Assembly (NCBI GenBank): GCA_002015125.1
Contig: MUYB01000030.1
Coordinates: 3,778-67,777, forward strand
From: [Haemophilus] felis
GTDB lineage: Bacteria; Pseudomonadota; Gammaproteobacteria; Enterobacterales; Pasteurellaceae
DNA: 64,000 bases
Direction: 5' to 3'
A program made the position numbers and the translations under genes. How positions within the stretch are numbered: position 1 is the first letter of the stretch; every line of letters starts with the position of its first letter. Shown here piece by piece: positions 18,901 to 26,600 of this stretch. The notes under the pieces are model-generated. The model ran no database searches and was not told the DNA's origin. It saw only the letters and a list, made by a program, of their open reading frames with translations.

Positions 18901-21423
18901 AATTGGGCTGTTGTCTTTTAAGCTGTTTTCAGCAATAACAAGGGTTTTTCCGTTGATATTGAGATCAATCACTGAAGTATTTGTTCCATTGCCGCGGCTT
19001 GCTACATCTGCTCCATTCACTTTAAGTTGAATATTTGGCAGATTGGCATCGTCAATTTTGGTTTTATACTCGTAGGAATTGGTTACATTTTCCTGCACAC
19101 CTTGCTCGTTTGTCTTGAGGATTTTTGCCGCTTCCCATTCATTACTGCCTTTATTTTTACGCAAGGTAATTTCAACGGTTTTGTTTTCTTTGTCGGTAAC
19201 AGTTTTGGTGACCAAGAAATTCACCACCTCTAAACGGCTACCATCTGCACTTGGTTGAAGGAGTAATTCAATTTTGTTGCCTTGTTCATCTTCAAATTTG
19301 CTGATCAAGGTTTCAAATGGTTTGATGTTGTTTGCCACAATACGTACACCGCCATCGCCTAAAGTTTCATTAGTGTACACTTCAGGAGAAGCAGGCGTGA
19401 TGCTGTCGTATGGATGCCCAGCTTTACCATTTGGCACATCAGGAATGACAACTTCTGAGGAAAAATCACTTGGTTGTTTATTGGGTTCAAAGGCTTGCAA
19501 TACGAGTTTGTCACCGACTTTGAAATCCACATCTTTGCGAACAAGATCCGTAGCTTTAATGGTGGCTTTACCGCTTTGATCTGCTTTAACGGTAGCGATT
19601 AAAATTGGATCGCTACCCTCTTTTTTTACATATAAACCAATGGTTGCACCTGGTGTAGCATCTTCTACATGAGCAGTGAAACTTTCAGGGTTGTTGTCTG
19701 CATCAATACTTTCGTCTTTCACCTCAGTAATCGGGGAAAGCGTATCAGTTTTTTCTCTGAATTTTGGTGTTTTGGATTTTTCTGTTGGGGTGCTGGTTGT
19801 GATTGTGGTTGTGCCGTTAGCGGTATTTAGGCTAACAGGCTCGCTTGGGCGACTGGCGTTTTCTGTGTTGTTATCCACATCTTTATCGTGGCTAATCACT
19901 ACCACTTTTGAACCATTTGGTGCTTTTGTATCGTCTAACACAGCGATAAAGCCATTTTCCGTTGGGATAATGGCTTTAATCACACCATTGGCATCCGCCG
20001 TATTATCTGGTTTGGTGAAATTGCCGTTTTGATCTTTGCTGATAGTAACTTTAACCGTGGAGTTATCGGATTTAATTATCTCAAGGGTGACGCTATCGAC
20101 CTTGTTCTTTTCATTTTTGGCATTGTTTCCTGTTGGGAAAGTTACGTTAAGCACATGATCGGTATCGTCTATATTATTTGTTCCAGCACTGTCTTTTTGG
20201 GCTTGGGTCAATTTTCCAGCTGAAACCACTGGCGTTTCTAACACGCTATTGTTCACAGCCTTCGCTTCAACGCTAATGTTCTCTTTTGGCACATTGCTTA
20301 ATGGAAGCGAACTTGGGTTGTGATGAGGCTCGGTTACCACTAAGGTTAAATCTTCAAGACTATCACGTGCTGGATTGTTGCTGTCTAAGGCCACTTTTAG
20401 CGTCCAATCTTTCAAATCGCCAGCAGCCCCTGTGTTATCAGCGATAAATTCCGCAATTTTGTTGCCGTTTTTATCATAGACGCTAACGGTCGCCCCTTTG
20501 GTGACCTTACCTGATAAAGTAAGTGCATCAGAGATGCCATCGCCATTGCGATCTTTTTCGATTACAGAATTTAAGGTGATTTGAGCGGTTTGATCAAAAG
20601 GTGCTGCAAGGGTTTTCTCATTGGTTAGCCCTGCTGCATCAATGGCCTTAATCGACACATTGGCATTATCTTTAAACAGATTTGGCGCAAATTCTACAAT
20701 GCCTTTGTTGAGGAAAAACTTTGGCGGTTGTTCAGTTAAACCTAAATGGGAAATATCGGTAACTAGGGTAAAAATGCCGTCTTTTTGTTTATAAACAAGG
20801 GTAATAGGATCGGTTTTGCCTTCAGGCGTAAAGGTGATTTCATAGGTATCCACTTTTGGATTAACTTTTAAGGTTAAACCACCTGTAAGTTCCCCTTTGG
20901 CGTTTTTACTTGGGAAAATGTCCAATTCAAGAACAGGTTTTCCTTTGCCATCACGTGGGAACACATAAGCTAAATACATGCCAAGGCTTGAACCTAAAAA
21001 GCCTAATAGGGATTTCCAACTGAAAAATGAGGTATTTTGTGCACCTTCAAGGGTAAGCACTTGTTCTGCCAATACATCTTCCCCTAGAGTTGGAATGCTC
21101 TCAATCAAATTGCCATTTTCGGCAAAATAAGGGTGGAACAAACCATCTTCACGCACACCAACGATAGAGCTTAGTGGTTCGTAGCTGTAGTATTCTTGAA
21201 TAATTAAATCAACTTGATTGTCTTCATCAATAAAAATATGCAGATCGTTGCCAACGCGTTTTGCACGGATTTTTTCAGGCCCAAGTTGGGTTTCTGTGTC
21301 TATTAGTTCAAACATCACTTCTGTCTTTGGGTGCGTAACCACGGTAGCCGAATGCGGATTAATATCAATGTTAACAATAGAAAGGTTGCCATCTTTGGTG
21401 TGCATTTTAAGTTGAATTGCCAT
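6970..21423 (-). CDS. Giant Bap/LapA-like type I-secreted adhesin with Ig-like repeats
   Basis: About 4817 residues, a predicted surface adhesin. The start is taken at ATG 21423 (MAIQLKMHTKDG) because AAAAGGATC lies about 8 bases upstream; an ATG at 21450 has no such site. An N-terminal region of about 200 residues with a tryptophan/leucine/glycine segment (FSWKSLLGFLGSSLGMYLAYVF) resembles the prefix of BapA-type adhesins. Dozens of Ig-like modules follow (D-AGN-S / VxATDxAGN type endings), separated by low-complexity Gly/Asn/Thr linkers (about 16.1-16.4 and 17.05-17.45 kb) and an Ala-Pro linker (about 11.7 kb). The C-terminal ~500 residues carry RTX-like GxGxD strands and a hydrophobic tail (WIEEGIIVI) expected for a type I secretion signal. 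No exporter genes are in the window. No cysteine-rich or enzymatic domain was noticed. Confidence 0.9.
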   Translation of the reverse strand: MAIQLKMHTKDGNLSIVNIDINPHSATVVTHPKTEVMFELIDTETQLGPEKIRAKRVGNDLHIFIDEDNQVDLIIQEYYSYEPLSSIVGVREDGLFHPYFAENGNLIESIPTLGEDVLAEQVLTLEGAQNTSFFSWKSLLGFLGSSLGMYLAYVFPRDGKGKPVLELDIFPSKNAKGELTGGLTLKVNPKVDTYEITFTPEGKTDPITLVYKQKDGIFTLVTDISHLGLTEQPPKFFLNKGIVEFAPNLFKDNANVSIKAIDAAGLTNEKTLAAPFDQTAQITLNSVIEKDRNGDGISDALTLSGKVTKGATVSVYDKNGNKIAEFIADNTGAAGDLKDWTLKVALDSNNPARDSLEDLTLVVTEPHHNPSSLPLSNVPKENISVEAKAVNNSVLETPVVSAGKLTQAQKDSAGTNNIDDTDHVLNVTFPTGNNAKNEKNKVDSVTLEIIKSDNSTVKVTISKDQNGNFTKPDNTADANGVIKAIIPTENGFIAVLDDTKAPNGSKVVVISHDKDVDNNTENASRPSEPVSLNTANGTTTITTSTPTEKSKTPKFREKTDTLSPITEVKDESIDADNNPESFTAHVEDATPGATIGLYVKKEGSDPILIATVKADQSGKATIKATDLVRKDVDFKVGDKLVLQAFEPNKQPSDFSSEVVIPDVPNGKAGHPYDSITPASPEVYTNETLGDGGVRIVANNIKPFETLISKFEDEQGNKIELLLQPSADGSRLEVVNFLVTKTVTDKENKTVEITLRKNKGSNEWEAAKILKTNEQGVQENVTNSYEYKTKIDDANLPNIQLKVNGADVASRGNGTNTSVIDLNINGKTLVIAENSLKDNSPIDVSIEDLASNASPVITKITGYDEPTERTAEILSIKAVDTDKIANANPDLISITLAGGEGKAQENTNVIITDNKGNVLYNGKIDLNANLKDANGQDVLGTDGQPIKVFSKDNNGNITVNVQVNHNNPNPSSVSVQLQDEGKAPTNPVSTNVPAIAEGTEGHPNDKDAPVKPELSQTEEGVNIKFNPSTTDKITISVDGKPVVTYSKDPITGVMKADKEGFPDIPANKGDIHIPRGKLPESGKVSVNASDLAGNSTPSNEITLEAIKPQLPPVKLTETTSIDTDPVADPFPNRHIIKGEGGTPGATVIATNNKTGEEIGRGTVNQDGTFTIHTKDLPNGEVNGGSDISVSQDQEGMRASDPVVAPKDKNPITHIETTPPAKATETNTNDNNVDVVIAPDADKTKVEYTDASGNKHTATVTRQDDGTLKSDDSNVKVSRDENGHDVITVPAEATKPNTEVNVTSTDLAGNQGTTTTVITHGNTAQVQPTDSNTNNNGTGSNQNGNANVGAGNGSQPSTPTLTPPTLTNTEGTATGVTGSAGGATPVTPNTGNSGSTTPATPNAGNNQGAGTTGGVQGGTQGGATAGSPTDTTNQGGGSAGNNTGGAGSQPNVGGVVIQLPTNAQTGDKVKVTYQPPATENEPNPPRKEATVSKKEDGSWESNDPNVVVDKNKNTATINGTNVKDESIVTAETENKDGTERSPTVSITTGIDGDGKTVETTEKPKNMTLVALDTNGDGNPDEFTLTGEVGLDAQGKPNAQTVTVTIGNHSQTVNVGTDGKFTVSFTEGHGTGNSPEDFIKEGAEVKITAKAEGKNPSEETKLTIAKLTPMPNNAGETGENGADAGTGSTPSTGTNGGNASGSGTTDGNAGNNAGGSADNGSGSTSGNAGSTGTGGTSTGGSTPPTTGGGTGTAQGTNNGSNADGDNNTSVTHSTYTPPPAEPTLPTATINDLALKKVVDTDQPANGDFDQFVIGGTVSGATSGASVSIYDHKGNLLGSGNLDASGKFEITATENEGVDLEPKGGAENTLTIKVMENGKPTKETTFVLQETNNGNNNSLTKEYADKQSPEAAKPTANTIDGSVSITVPTNAATGDKITITLVETGAGKTQDGKDQTTTVTLTRNPDGSWSSDKPNVIPDLRDGENTINIPEGKVKDNTEVKTQVTDLAGNSSAESTATAGTDRTTHAPSNIVMTSVDLDSKANSSIEKVKIEGKVIGEPAGTTISIADKTGKVIGTATTTAPNAQGESTFSFIVYKKDQKNLDKDNTDQNINHGFVDTLEAGDQFSFTAKSGDKGDSPTATTAVVVALPTPEQGSDPKDLTPTNKEALSKAHPNDTSLETELQDGSFATFTAGSDGTQSAVVKLPKVSSEVRNAVLVFKKENGIDLIVSFYRDPNDTNNPKKWAMSEAGTTNGLTLTEGQNGDFPTVNVPATALKGTGTADERGKLSLTLLDEAGNTKKLESQVPADQKTHLKLISATAVDVGTGNNISDKQAEKAKIELEAEAGSSVTITITSDGKTLTKTFTVPESGNTITGSTGVALKQMTGNVGNPKTEANSNGDNETIYTLVVDVESKDATGSNAGFTLKPESKVDVVAKKANSADGVAKQDQLGAVPNGKAGHEGDNDSIGWSENGVTTNPISQGNFNDKGEVEAKIKTPTVTDVEEFSITFHKQNTTGPSTEVSVTYVRDNNNGWKVKDGTEAHGTTYANNEVTIPADVLDGSRANDTTANHPIKVSAADIAGNPAVEHTNSSVKDKAPTPAVDVDPNNGATGTSNTYKAPTLTAVDLSTSADKTAEKITISGQNSAIAGATLTLKKADGTPVTDKDGTPITTTADNNGNYSFVLEKEAENGAAATTPTAPAAGASGADTPKKVTTIESGYKISALKPDHSTSPDSQNIAVTEVARGTTVNKAQTHPNDNTAPEVQKDSSVNEHMGEVVFMLPISESAVNNGNATAGGAGAGTGSSTNAADKVAREGDRIKFMLEPQAANGNTVGGTGQPTAQPNATTASKLLELELKNPNATEAKDAWEVVQPTATAGAAPAPGQNGVTATKDNIEIEKVTEKDGKQYWKFTLRADKPVETTNPQADRPTETEGANPTGATGEPTTAATHKTTAKDDAYIKTLAERKRITGLKTGDKVKVTVEDYAGNVSSEVEGVVLDPTKIDKLLFFKGTAATANEKDPFKAHRLVGVEEAKSTTDTTTTTTQNGASGYNSGDVVFKVGVDHTAIRIEYTTPKWVNTLPAETEATTAGSPTPSTGTATASGFESKVIWAVKKDDGTWELRDNNNGKPADTQLADASTIGKAFEHKATDANAAAAPATAPATAPAASGAKDTEFDKTGWYIKLNADAVKDGSAVRAIAYDVDGNTKEATLFGVPEVKDEPAATTPAASTPAAAAPAPAPAPAPTTSSPSPADNQPSLRGEDMVADFDDATDTAVEKIDPVQNNSDNITITPKADDATAVIVEFETVSDSKLTDVIRNRLGLAGSSTGTNPQQAGTAVPAGDSKNYLVAMKTTTDTLVAKNGTEGATTQQEAQSNQDVQWKLFMYRPNPVSTGNGNTATAPSTSGKPDFSKVNGKDANLVEVPSEVATIDAATGKITLKKDVVKNGSTVNTQAIDAYGNMAEGKKDSISNTSPTFSPNVPEPKVQSLGLNKISVVPGALPYITEKKPTSTQPGNTGEIDDTPTDTLDGSNFKTEIDLSGGANFDNTPELIIEYQPATGTLGQTGYTEPKYVLKKGNGVTVNNGADGTTSGPTTTTTGNELKVGDKVTVNGTGNNGKSQTVTIESFDPKNGNLVLSGTEGHKVIAVAKKTVNTQTTSSGGSSSSSEVKSKEVSATFEGRDLTPNAADQATATANNDGSVTINPGADNTKVRIEYYEQQTNGANTGTNQAKVITLKKKQNGSGWEKDTSVNTNTGDDQHFDLSNGTIKLKADKVADGSAVKVVGITTINATAGTSTSQDIEAEPFSVNAGYDSGSVTTPTNNNNTITENGADINFGKGNGTVEFEDPDGGKVIITVKPKPDGSKELVDQNGFPVDDSVATIDDSGKVTVKPDAIKPGTGVTGTVVMPNTNGGTPTVTTVNVAPPTKPAQNTDAEFVLTSTKDNEFTVHLKNPSNVNGYMAKFKVLDTDTHQERDVYIKADAKRGQGSTGFTGGWNNPILNGAYGNDALSIFAKTEGDIYIELKDDGKGTLVVKSGTRYKLYADSSEEPKLTDVTSEKLKIEFKKNTSSSSFTTLKNNMASTSGVDQTDYLINKEAHPQGQNSTKPRTNSVDLDNATSQGDMLIKPRADHNKLNVSYVKEDGSIAKALLKKSTDKTKWEFHNISHATKEDFNLDDMNNIKLNWWALKDNERNGVKVQAFEDGKRPSHWVQETPGTDPVNPTNNNQPPVKENALDKVSDGGWGNKAKGDQNTIILNNDFEVRYWKHWDPKVNYYWDGGAPGLFLEKITANNGGRMFWSVLEKNGSDRQKTDYHNTVELTKALELLVDGDMGDWSRGYPNRPHEVKMFHHSWFAADSQRMRDSKKRIDAQNGSSQPQSADGQSDETNDALVFRNNLGSDQYDINDGRMFVDMGDGNNVIGVGVGNFRWHIYQKQEKKGHLKDRYKYFGDWETAEATQFGKHLASFESYHLANLFGGKFGGASGGRLYNSDLKFGKGDDALFIDGSFRDWHAGQYAVANATVEMGAGDDLLLMSRQNLDYFHDAVTGMIGNNSVINMGDGRDHIESVGFGGNAKIMLGNGNDSVSIARMIDSNTELSAGAGADVVHVHGEVRDGAKINLGDGDDVFIFGQNTERDHFGVVLFGGGESYGRFEGFLDGGDGYDIVKLYKHDETTIRSGNVTNLSTANIRGIEEIWLDNGASVDIRYDDLLADNVNGHIKIRAMGQAGSGSAGTANKSQRMVVDLGANNSNNDFSKDLTTKNGANGGSSGDYPTSEDSSVSPAKGNTQNKTWKFDHTVNADSNADGVTYNVFYFGGDSYNSVWIEEGIIVI
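7460..7905 (-). repeat. Long-period RTX-like calcium-binding repeats in the giant adhesin
   Basis: Successive strands of the form hxxGxGxDxhxh are seen: MGAGDDLLLM, MGDGRDHIES, LGNGNDSVSI, AGAGADVVHV, LGDGDDVFIF and GGDGYDIVKL, with further copies upstream (GKGDDALFI, MGDGNNVIGV). They recur about every 20-35 residues instead of the nine of classical RTX repeats, so one calcium-type loop per longer coil is likely. Confidence 0.7.
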
Positions 21424-21570
21424 GAGAGATCCTTTTAGTTTAATTATCAAAATTATGCGGATATCTTCTAAATCCTTTTTTATCGCAAACCCCGATCATC
21501 AATGACATTAACCTTGCTTAAAACAGCGTTAACAACTGTTTTAAAATCAACAAGTTAAGTAATTTCTAGC

Positions 21571-21583
21571 GGGGGGGGGGGGG
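21571..21583. repeat. Homopolymeric G tract (13 G), candidate phase-variation switch
   Basis: Thirteen consecutive G lie in an otherwise AT-rich spacer, 148 bp upstream of the giant adhesin start and 337 bp upstream of the tpsB start. Long G or C runs at promoters of surface genes in Haemophilus and relatives change length by slipped-strand replication and so alter expression. No coding explanation exists here. Confidence 0.85.
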
Positions 21584-21882
21584 TAAATTAAAAAAGAGAA
21601 AAAATCAATAAAAAAATGAAAAACCTCTTAAATTAATTCCACAAGCCTAGCTAAACAAAAAATGAGATATAAAGATGAAATCCTAAATCAGTTTAAAAAT
21701 TCGGCGCAATTCTACACAAATTCTCGAGCAAAAATCATCTCATTTTATGTAAAGTTATGTAAATTATGCTCAAAAAATAAGCAATTAAACTGCATTTAAT
21801 TGAATAGAAAAATGGTTTTGTCCATTTTTTAAGCCAAGTTGCATGATGATAGCAGAGGTACAACCAATTAAATGATTTTTTG

Positions 21883-21891
21883 TGCTAAAAT
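21883..21891 (+). promoter_or_regulatory. Putative extended -10 promoter of the tpsB-tpsA operon
   Basis: TG-C-TAAAAT (21883-21891) fits an extended -10 element, placing the start of transcription about 20-25 bases before the ATG at 21920. No good -35 is seen. A ribosome site TGGAG sits 9-10 bases before the ATG. Confidence 0.45.
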
Positions 21892-21919
21892 TTCCCCTCA
21901 ATAATTATATGGAGATTGT

Positions 21920-23662
21920 ATGAAAAACTGTCTGATGCTGAGATCCTTGCCGCTATTTTTAAGTTGCTCAGCCACTTTCCTGTTAACTTATCCTAATTCA
22001 ACTTTTTCAGCCAACCAAACAAATCCTCCAACTCAAGAAGACGCTACCCTTGCTCGAGAGTTGTTGCATTTGAAAAATAAACAACAATTTGATGAAGTGG
22101 ACAAAAACTTTAAGAAGGCAAACAAATTCTTAGCCCCCTCTAAAGAAAATCATCAACAGCAAATAAAGCCTACCGATAATACGATCAGTACACGTAAAAT
22201 CACTAGTGTTAGCGTGGATATAGGATCAGAAAAAGTAACGTTAGATTTTTCTCGCGTGATTAATGATTATCAAGGCAAAGCCCTTTCCACCCAAGTGGTG
22301 TTTCAGTTGGTCAAAGATCTAACGGATGTATTGTATCGTGCAGGCTATGTAACCAGTGCTATCGGATTGAAAAATCACAAAATCCAAAATGGAGATTTGC
22401 AGTTTGTGGTGCTTTGGGGAAGAGTTAGTGATGTGTTAGTTGAAGGCAAAGTGCCTGAAAAGTTAAAAGACAAAGCAATGATTTCTGTTTTACCACCGTT
22501 AAAAGACAAATTGTTAAACATTTACGATATTGATCAGTTGGTTGAAATCTTAAACACCACCAATAAAAATGCTAAGGTGAATGTCGTAGCGGCAGATACT
22601 CAGGGCAGTTCTCATCTCAATATTGAAAGAAAAAGAACCTATTTCCCAGAGGTAGGCTTTGGTCTGAATAATTCTGGCACAGAAAGTAATGCCAATGGTC
22701 GCAATCAAGCCACCTTAAATATAAGTTTAAGTGATGTGCTTGGCACGAATGACCAATGGCATTTTTCTACAGGTTATCGCCTGTATAAACAAAACAAGGC
22801 TAATCAACAGCAAAATTATGCATTGTCCTATAGCCAACCTTTCTCTTTTTCAACGCTCGATGTCAAACTCTCCCAATCGCAATATGAAAAGGCGGTGAAA
22901 GGAGTGAACGGCACTTATGCCTCTTCAGGAAAAACCCAAACCTTGGGGCTGAAATTAACCAATGTGTTATCACGTAATCAAAACAGCATTTTATCCGCTT
23001 ACGGTGAATTAGAATTTAAAAAACGTGTGAGCTATTTTGCCGATATTCAAACGGGCAATTATCGCAATAATAAGGCCAATATTGGCTTATCTTATGTGAC
23101 CAATTTCGCACAGGGTAAATTGTATGCGGATATTTCTTATACCAATGGTTTAAGATGGTTCGGTGCAAATTATTCCGCTTATGATGATAAACGTGAAAAA
23201 ACCTTAAAATTGTTGTCAGGAAGTGTTAACTGGCAACGTCTAATATCTTTGTTTAAGCGTTCAATGAATTATCAATTGCGTGTTGGCGGGCAATATGGAT
23301 TTGATAGTTTGTATTCCGAAAATCAATTTTCAATCGGCGATGAATATACAGTGCGAGGCTTTAAAGGCGGAGCTGCCTCTGGCGATAGCGGTGTGTATTT
23401 ATCACAAACGATCACGGTCCCATTTTATCCGCAAAAACCTTATTTATCTCAAATCTCTTTGCTTGCTGGATTAGATGTGGGTCAAGTTTATGTGAGAAAA
23501 ACACATAAAAGCGACACCCTTGCTGGTATTGCATTGGGTGTAAAAGCACAAGTGAAATCCTTGTCATTATCCTTTACTTATGGTCAACCATTGAAGGGCG
23601 CTAACGATGTCGAGAACAATCGCCAGCCCGTGTATTACTTCAATGGATCAATTTCTTTTTAA
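21920..23662 (+). CDS. TpsB outer-membrane transporter of a two-partner secretion system (IbpB/FhaC/ShlB family)
   Basis: A 580-residue outer-membrane protein that exports the adjacent exoprotein. After a signal peptide (hydrophobic residues about 8-25) comes a linker, then POTRA-type domains (about residues 85-230; for example VVFQLVKDLTDVLYRAGYVTSAIGL and GRVSDVLVEG). A C-terminal 16-strand barrel follows. The conserved VRGF of loop L6 is at residues 478-481 (EYTVRGFKGG), and the protein ends in a phenylalanine (GSISF), as barrel proteins do. It ends 27 bases before the tpsA start, so the two form an operon. The closest functional model is IbpB of Histophilus somni, judged from the partner's domains. 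Confidence 0.93.
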   Translation: MKNCLMLRSLPLFLSCSATFLLTYPNSTFSANQTNPPTQEDATLARELLHLKNKQQFDEVDKNFKKANKFLAPSKENHQQQIKPTDNTISTRKITSVSVDIGSEKVTLDFSRVINDYQGKALSTQVVFQLVKDLTDVLYRAGYVTSAIGLKNHKIQNGDLQFVVLWGRVSDVLVEGKVPEKLKDKAMISVLPPLKDKLLNIYDIDQLVEILNTTNKNAKVNVVAADTQGSSHLNIERKRTYFPEVGFGLNNSGTESNANGRNQATLNISLSDVLGTNDQWHFSTGYRLYKQNKANQQQNYALSYSQPFSFSTLDVKLSQSQYEKAVKGVNGTYASSGKTQTLGLKLTNVLSRNQNSILSAYGELEFKKRVSYFADIQTGNYRNNKANIGLSYVTNFAQGKLYADISYTNGLRWFGANYSAYDDKREKTLKLLSGSVNWQRLISLFKRSMNYQLRVGGQYGFDSLYSENQFSIGDEYTVRGFKGGAASGDSGVYLSQTITVPFYPQKPYLSQISLLAGLDVGQVYVRKTHKSDTLAGIALGVKAQVKSLSLSFTYGQPLKGANDVENNRQPVYYFNGSISF

Positions 23663-23689
23663 CAATGTTGAGTTTAGGAGTTAATTAAT

Positions 23690-26600
23690 ATGAATAAAAA
23701 TCGTTATAAACTCATTTTTAGCCAAATTAAAGGCTGTTTAGTACCAGTTTCAGAATGCATTAATTCTGCTATGAGCAACGGTTCAACCGATAACCGCCCT
23801 CGCCTTCAAGTTGAAGAAAAACCGAATTTATCAACACAATATGCACTCTCTTCTCTTTCGTTATTGGTCAAAAGCACATTCAATCCGCTCACTTCTGCCA
23901 TGCACCTCAAGTTAGGAGGCATTTCTATTTTATGCTTGAGCCTGATTTCAACCCCATTGGCAATCGCTAACGCAGAGAGGGAAAACGCAGTTGAAGAAAG
24001 ACAACCACAATTGTTAGACATCAATAATAACGATGAACACATTAAACTCTCCAATGTCAATAACACTAACACACATAACACCAAACTACATAAAACGGAA
24101 AACAACGTTATTGTTATTGACATTGCCACGCCCACCACAGAAAAACAGATTTCAGATAATCGATTTGAAAAATTGAATATTCCGAAAGGAGCGGTGTTTA
24201 ACAACAGCAAAAAACAAGATCGCTCCCAATTAGTCGGGTATTTACCTGCCAACCCTAATCTGACCGCTGAGGAAGCGAAAGTGATTTTAAATCAGGTGAC
24301 AGGCGCAAATCAGAGCCAAATTGAAGGAGCGTTAGAGGTCTTGGGCAAACGAGCGGATATTGTGATCGCCAACCAAAATGGAATTACTCTTAACGGCGTT
24401 AAAACCATTAACGCTAGTCGTTTTGTGGCAACCACCAGTGGCACTATTAATCCAAACGATATGATGCTGAATGTTACTCAAGGACAGGTAACTATTGGCG
24501 TTAATGGCTTTGCGACGGATGGCTTGCCTTATCTCGACATTATTGCGAAAAAAATTGAACAAAAGCACGTTATTCGCAACCAAGACGCCGACAAAATTGA
24601 AACAGAAATTACTTTAGTCGCAGGTAGCAGCAAATATGATTTAGGCAACCACAAAATTACTGAGCAGGGCAAAACATCAAGCTCGGAAATTGCGATTACA
24701 GGTTCTGCCACGGGTGCGATGCACGGTAAAAATATTAAATTAATCGTTACCGACAAAGGCGCAGGGGTAAAACACGACGGAATGATTTTATCGGAGTCCG
24801 ACATTGAAATTGCCTTGCAAAATGGTGATGCGGATCTCGGCAACACGGCATATTTCGATCACGAGAAAAAAATCAAAGCGAAACAAAATGTTAAGGTAAC
24901 TAATGCTAAGCGTACGGTGATTGGTAATGATGTTGAAGCAAAACAAATCAGTATCAATGCGCAAGATTTGAAAATCAGAGCAAACACTGAGCTGAACGCC
25001 CATAACAAAGCGACGCTTGAATCCCAAAACACCATATCCTTTGAAGAGCAATCAAAACTCCTCTCACCAGAAATTACCGCAAAAGCCACCGCACTTTTAG
25101 ACAACAAAGGGCGCATTTACGGTAAGACTGTGAAATTAGAAGCGGAAAGTTTGGTGAATGAAAAGGAAATTATCGCTGAAAAAGAGTTAACCATTGATAC
25201 ACAAGGTAAAGAAATCTCTTTTGCTAAAGATGAACATAATGTGGCGACCTTGCGCAAAACCAGCCCTAAAATTACCGCTGGCTTTGTCAATAAAGGCATT
25301 ATCGAAAGTAAAGGCGATGTAACGCTTAATTTTAAAGAAACAGCCAGTTTCACCGACAAAAACACTAAGTTCGTCAAAGCTGGAAAACACCTGAAAATCA
25401 ACGCTAAAAACGTTGAATTGCGTGATCAAGATATTCAATCAGGTGCCAATATTACCATTGACGCAAAAGAAAGCGTGGTGCAACAAGGCGGCGTGTTAGC
25501 CTCAGGTCAAGCCTTATCCATTACAGCTCAAAATGGTTCTATTTATAATTTAGGCGGTATTTTCGGCGCAGGAAAATCTTTGCAATTAACGGCGAACTCT
25601 AACGGTGAAATGGGCGATATTGTGAACCAAGAAAATGGGCTATTACATACGCTTGGCACAATGAACCTTAACGCCGATAATCAGCTTTACAACATCGGTA
25701 GCATTTACGCAAAAAATAAATTATCGGTAACGGCTAACCAGTTGCTTAACGATGTGCGCTTATCAGGCAAAATCAGTTACAACGGTCTTGGCGTTAGCCC
25801 TCGCTACGACATTAGCCGCAATGCGCAGCACGGCTGGCACGTGAATGTGTATCAACTCAATGTCACGCTACAAGAACAGCATAAAGCGGATATTAAAGTA
25901 GAAAAAATGGGCGAAATTCGCAGCGATAGCGATTTTGATTTCCAAGGCAAAAAGAAAAATAATGCAAAAACGCAGTTAATCAATCACGGCTTAATTAATG
26001 TGAAAGGCACATTAAAGGTTAACGCCGATGAAGTGATCAACCAGATGAAAGGGTTTGAACAAGAGGCTGCTGTGATACTTCACAAGCAAGCTAACATTGT
26101 TCTTCGCTATCAACCTCGTGCACGTTATATTTGGACACCTCTTGCTGGCAATGCAGAACGCCGTTTTAGCTCGTTAAATGCTTTTTTTGACGCATTATTT
26201 GGCTCTTCTACCATTTTAAAATCTAGTTTCTATTCGGCGGAAAACTTTAGCGCCTACGAGCTGTTAAGACAGGTTAAAAATTCGCCCCTCTTTTCGCAAG
26301 CGATGAACAGGGTATTTGGCGCTGAATGGCATTCTTTATCCTATGAGGATATGAAATCCAAATGGAAAAACTTTAAAGAGCAGCCAGCCAATTTCATTTA
26401 TTACCCGCAAGAAAAAGCAAAAATTTTAGCGGGAAGTTTCACGGGCAGTATCAAAAACCTACAAAATGGTGAACATACGGAGTACGGATCTTTCAATGGC
26501 AATATCAATATTGGCAAACATCAGTTGTCCTTGCCAAGCGTTGAGTTTAAGCCTGAATTTAGCGATGTTGAAAGTCTAAAAGACGAAGCCATTGAGTTAG

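Larger units (their letters stand above)
21424..21919. promoter_or_regulatory. Divergent control region between giant adhesin and two-partner system
   Basis: About 500 bp with no gene. It contains a run of 13 G (21571-21583); a 9-bp inverted repeat TTAAAACAG/CTGTTTTAA with a 9-bp spacer (21518-21544); a repeated TATGTAAA (about 21746-21763); CAATTAAA/TTTAATTG (21782-21802); a terminator-like hairpin AAAAATGG/CCATTTTT (21808-21829); and an extended -10 box before the tpsB gene. Both surface-protein genes must be driven from here. Confidence 0.7.
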
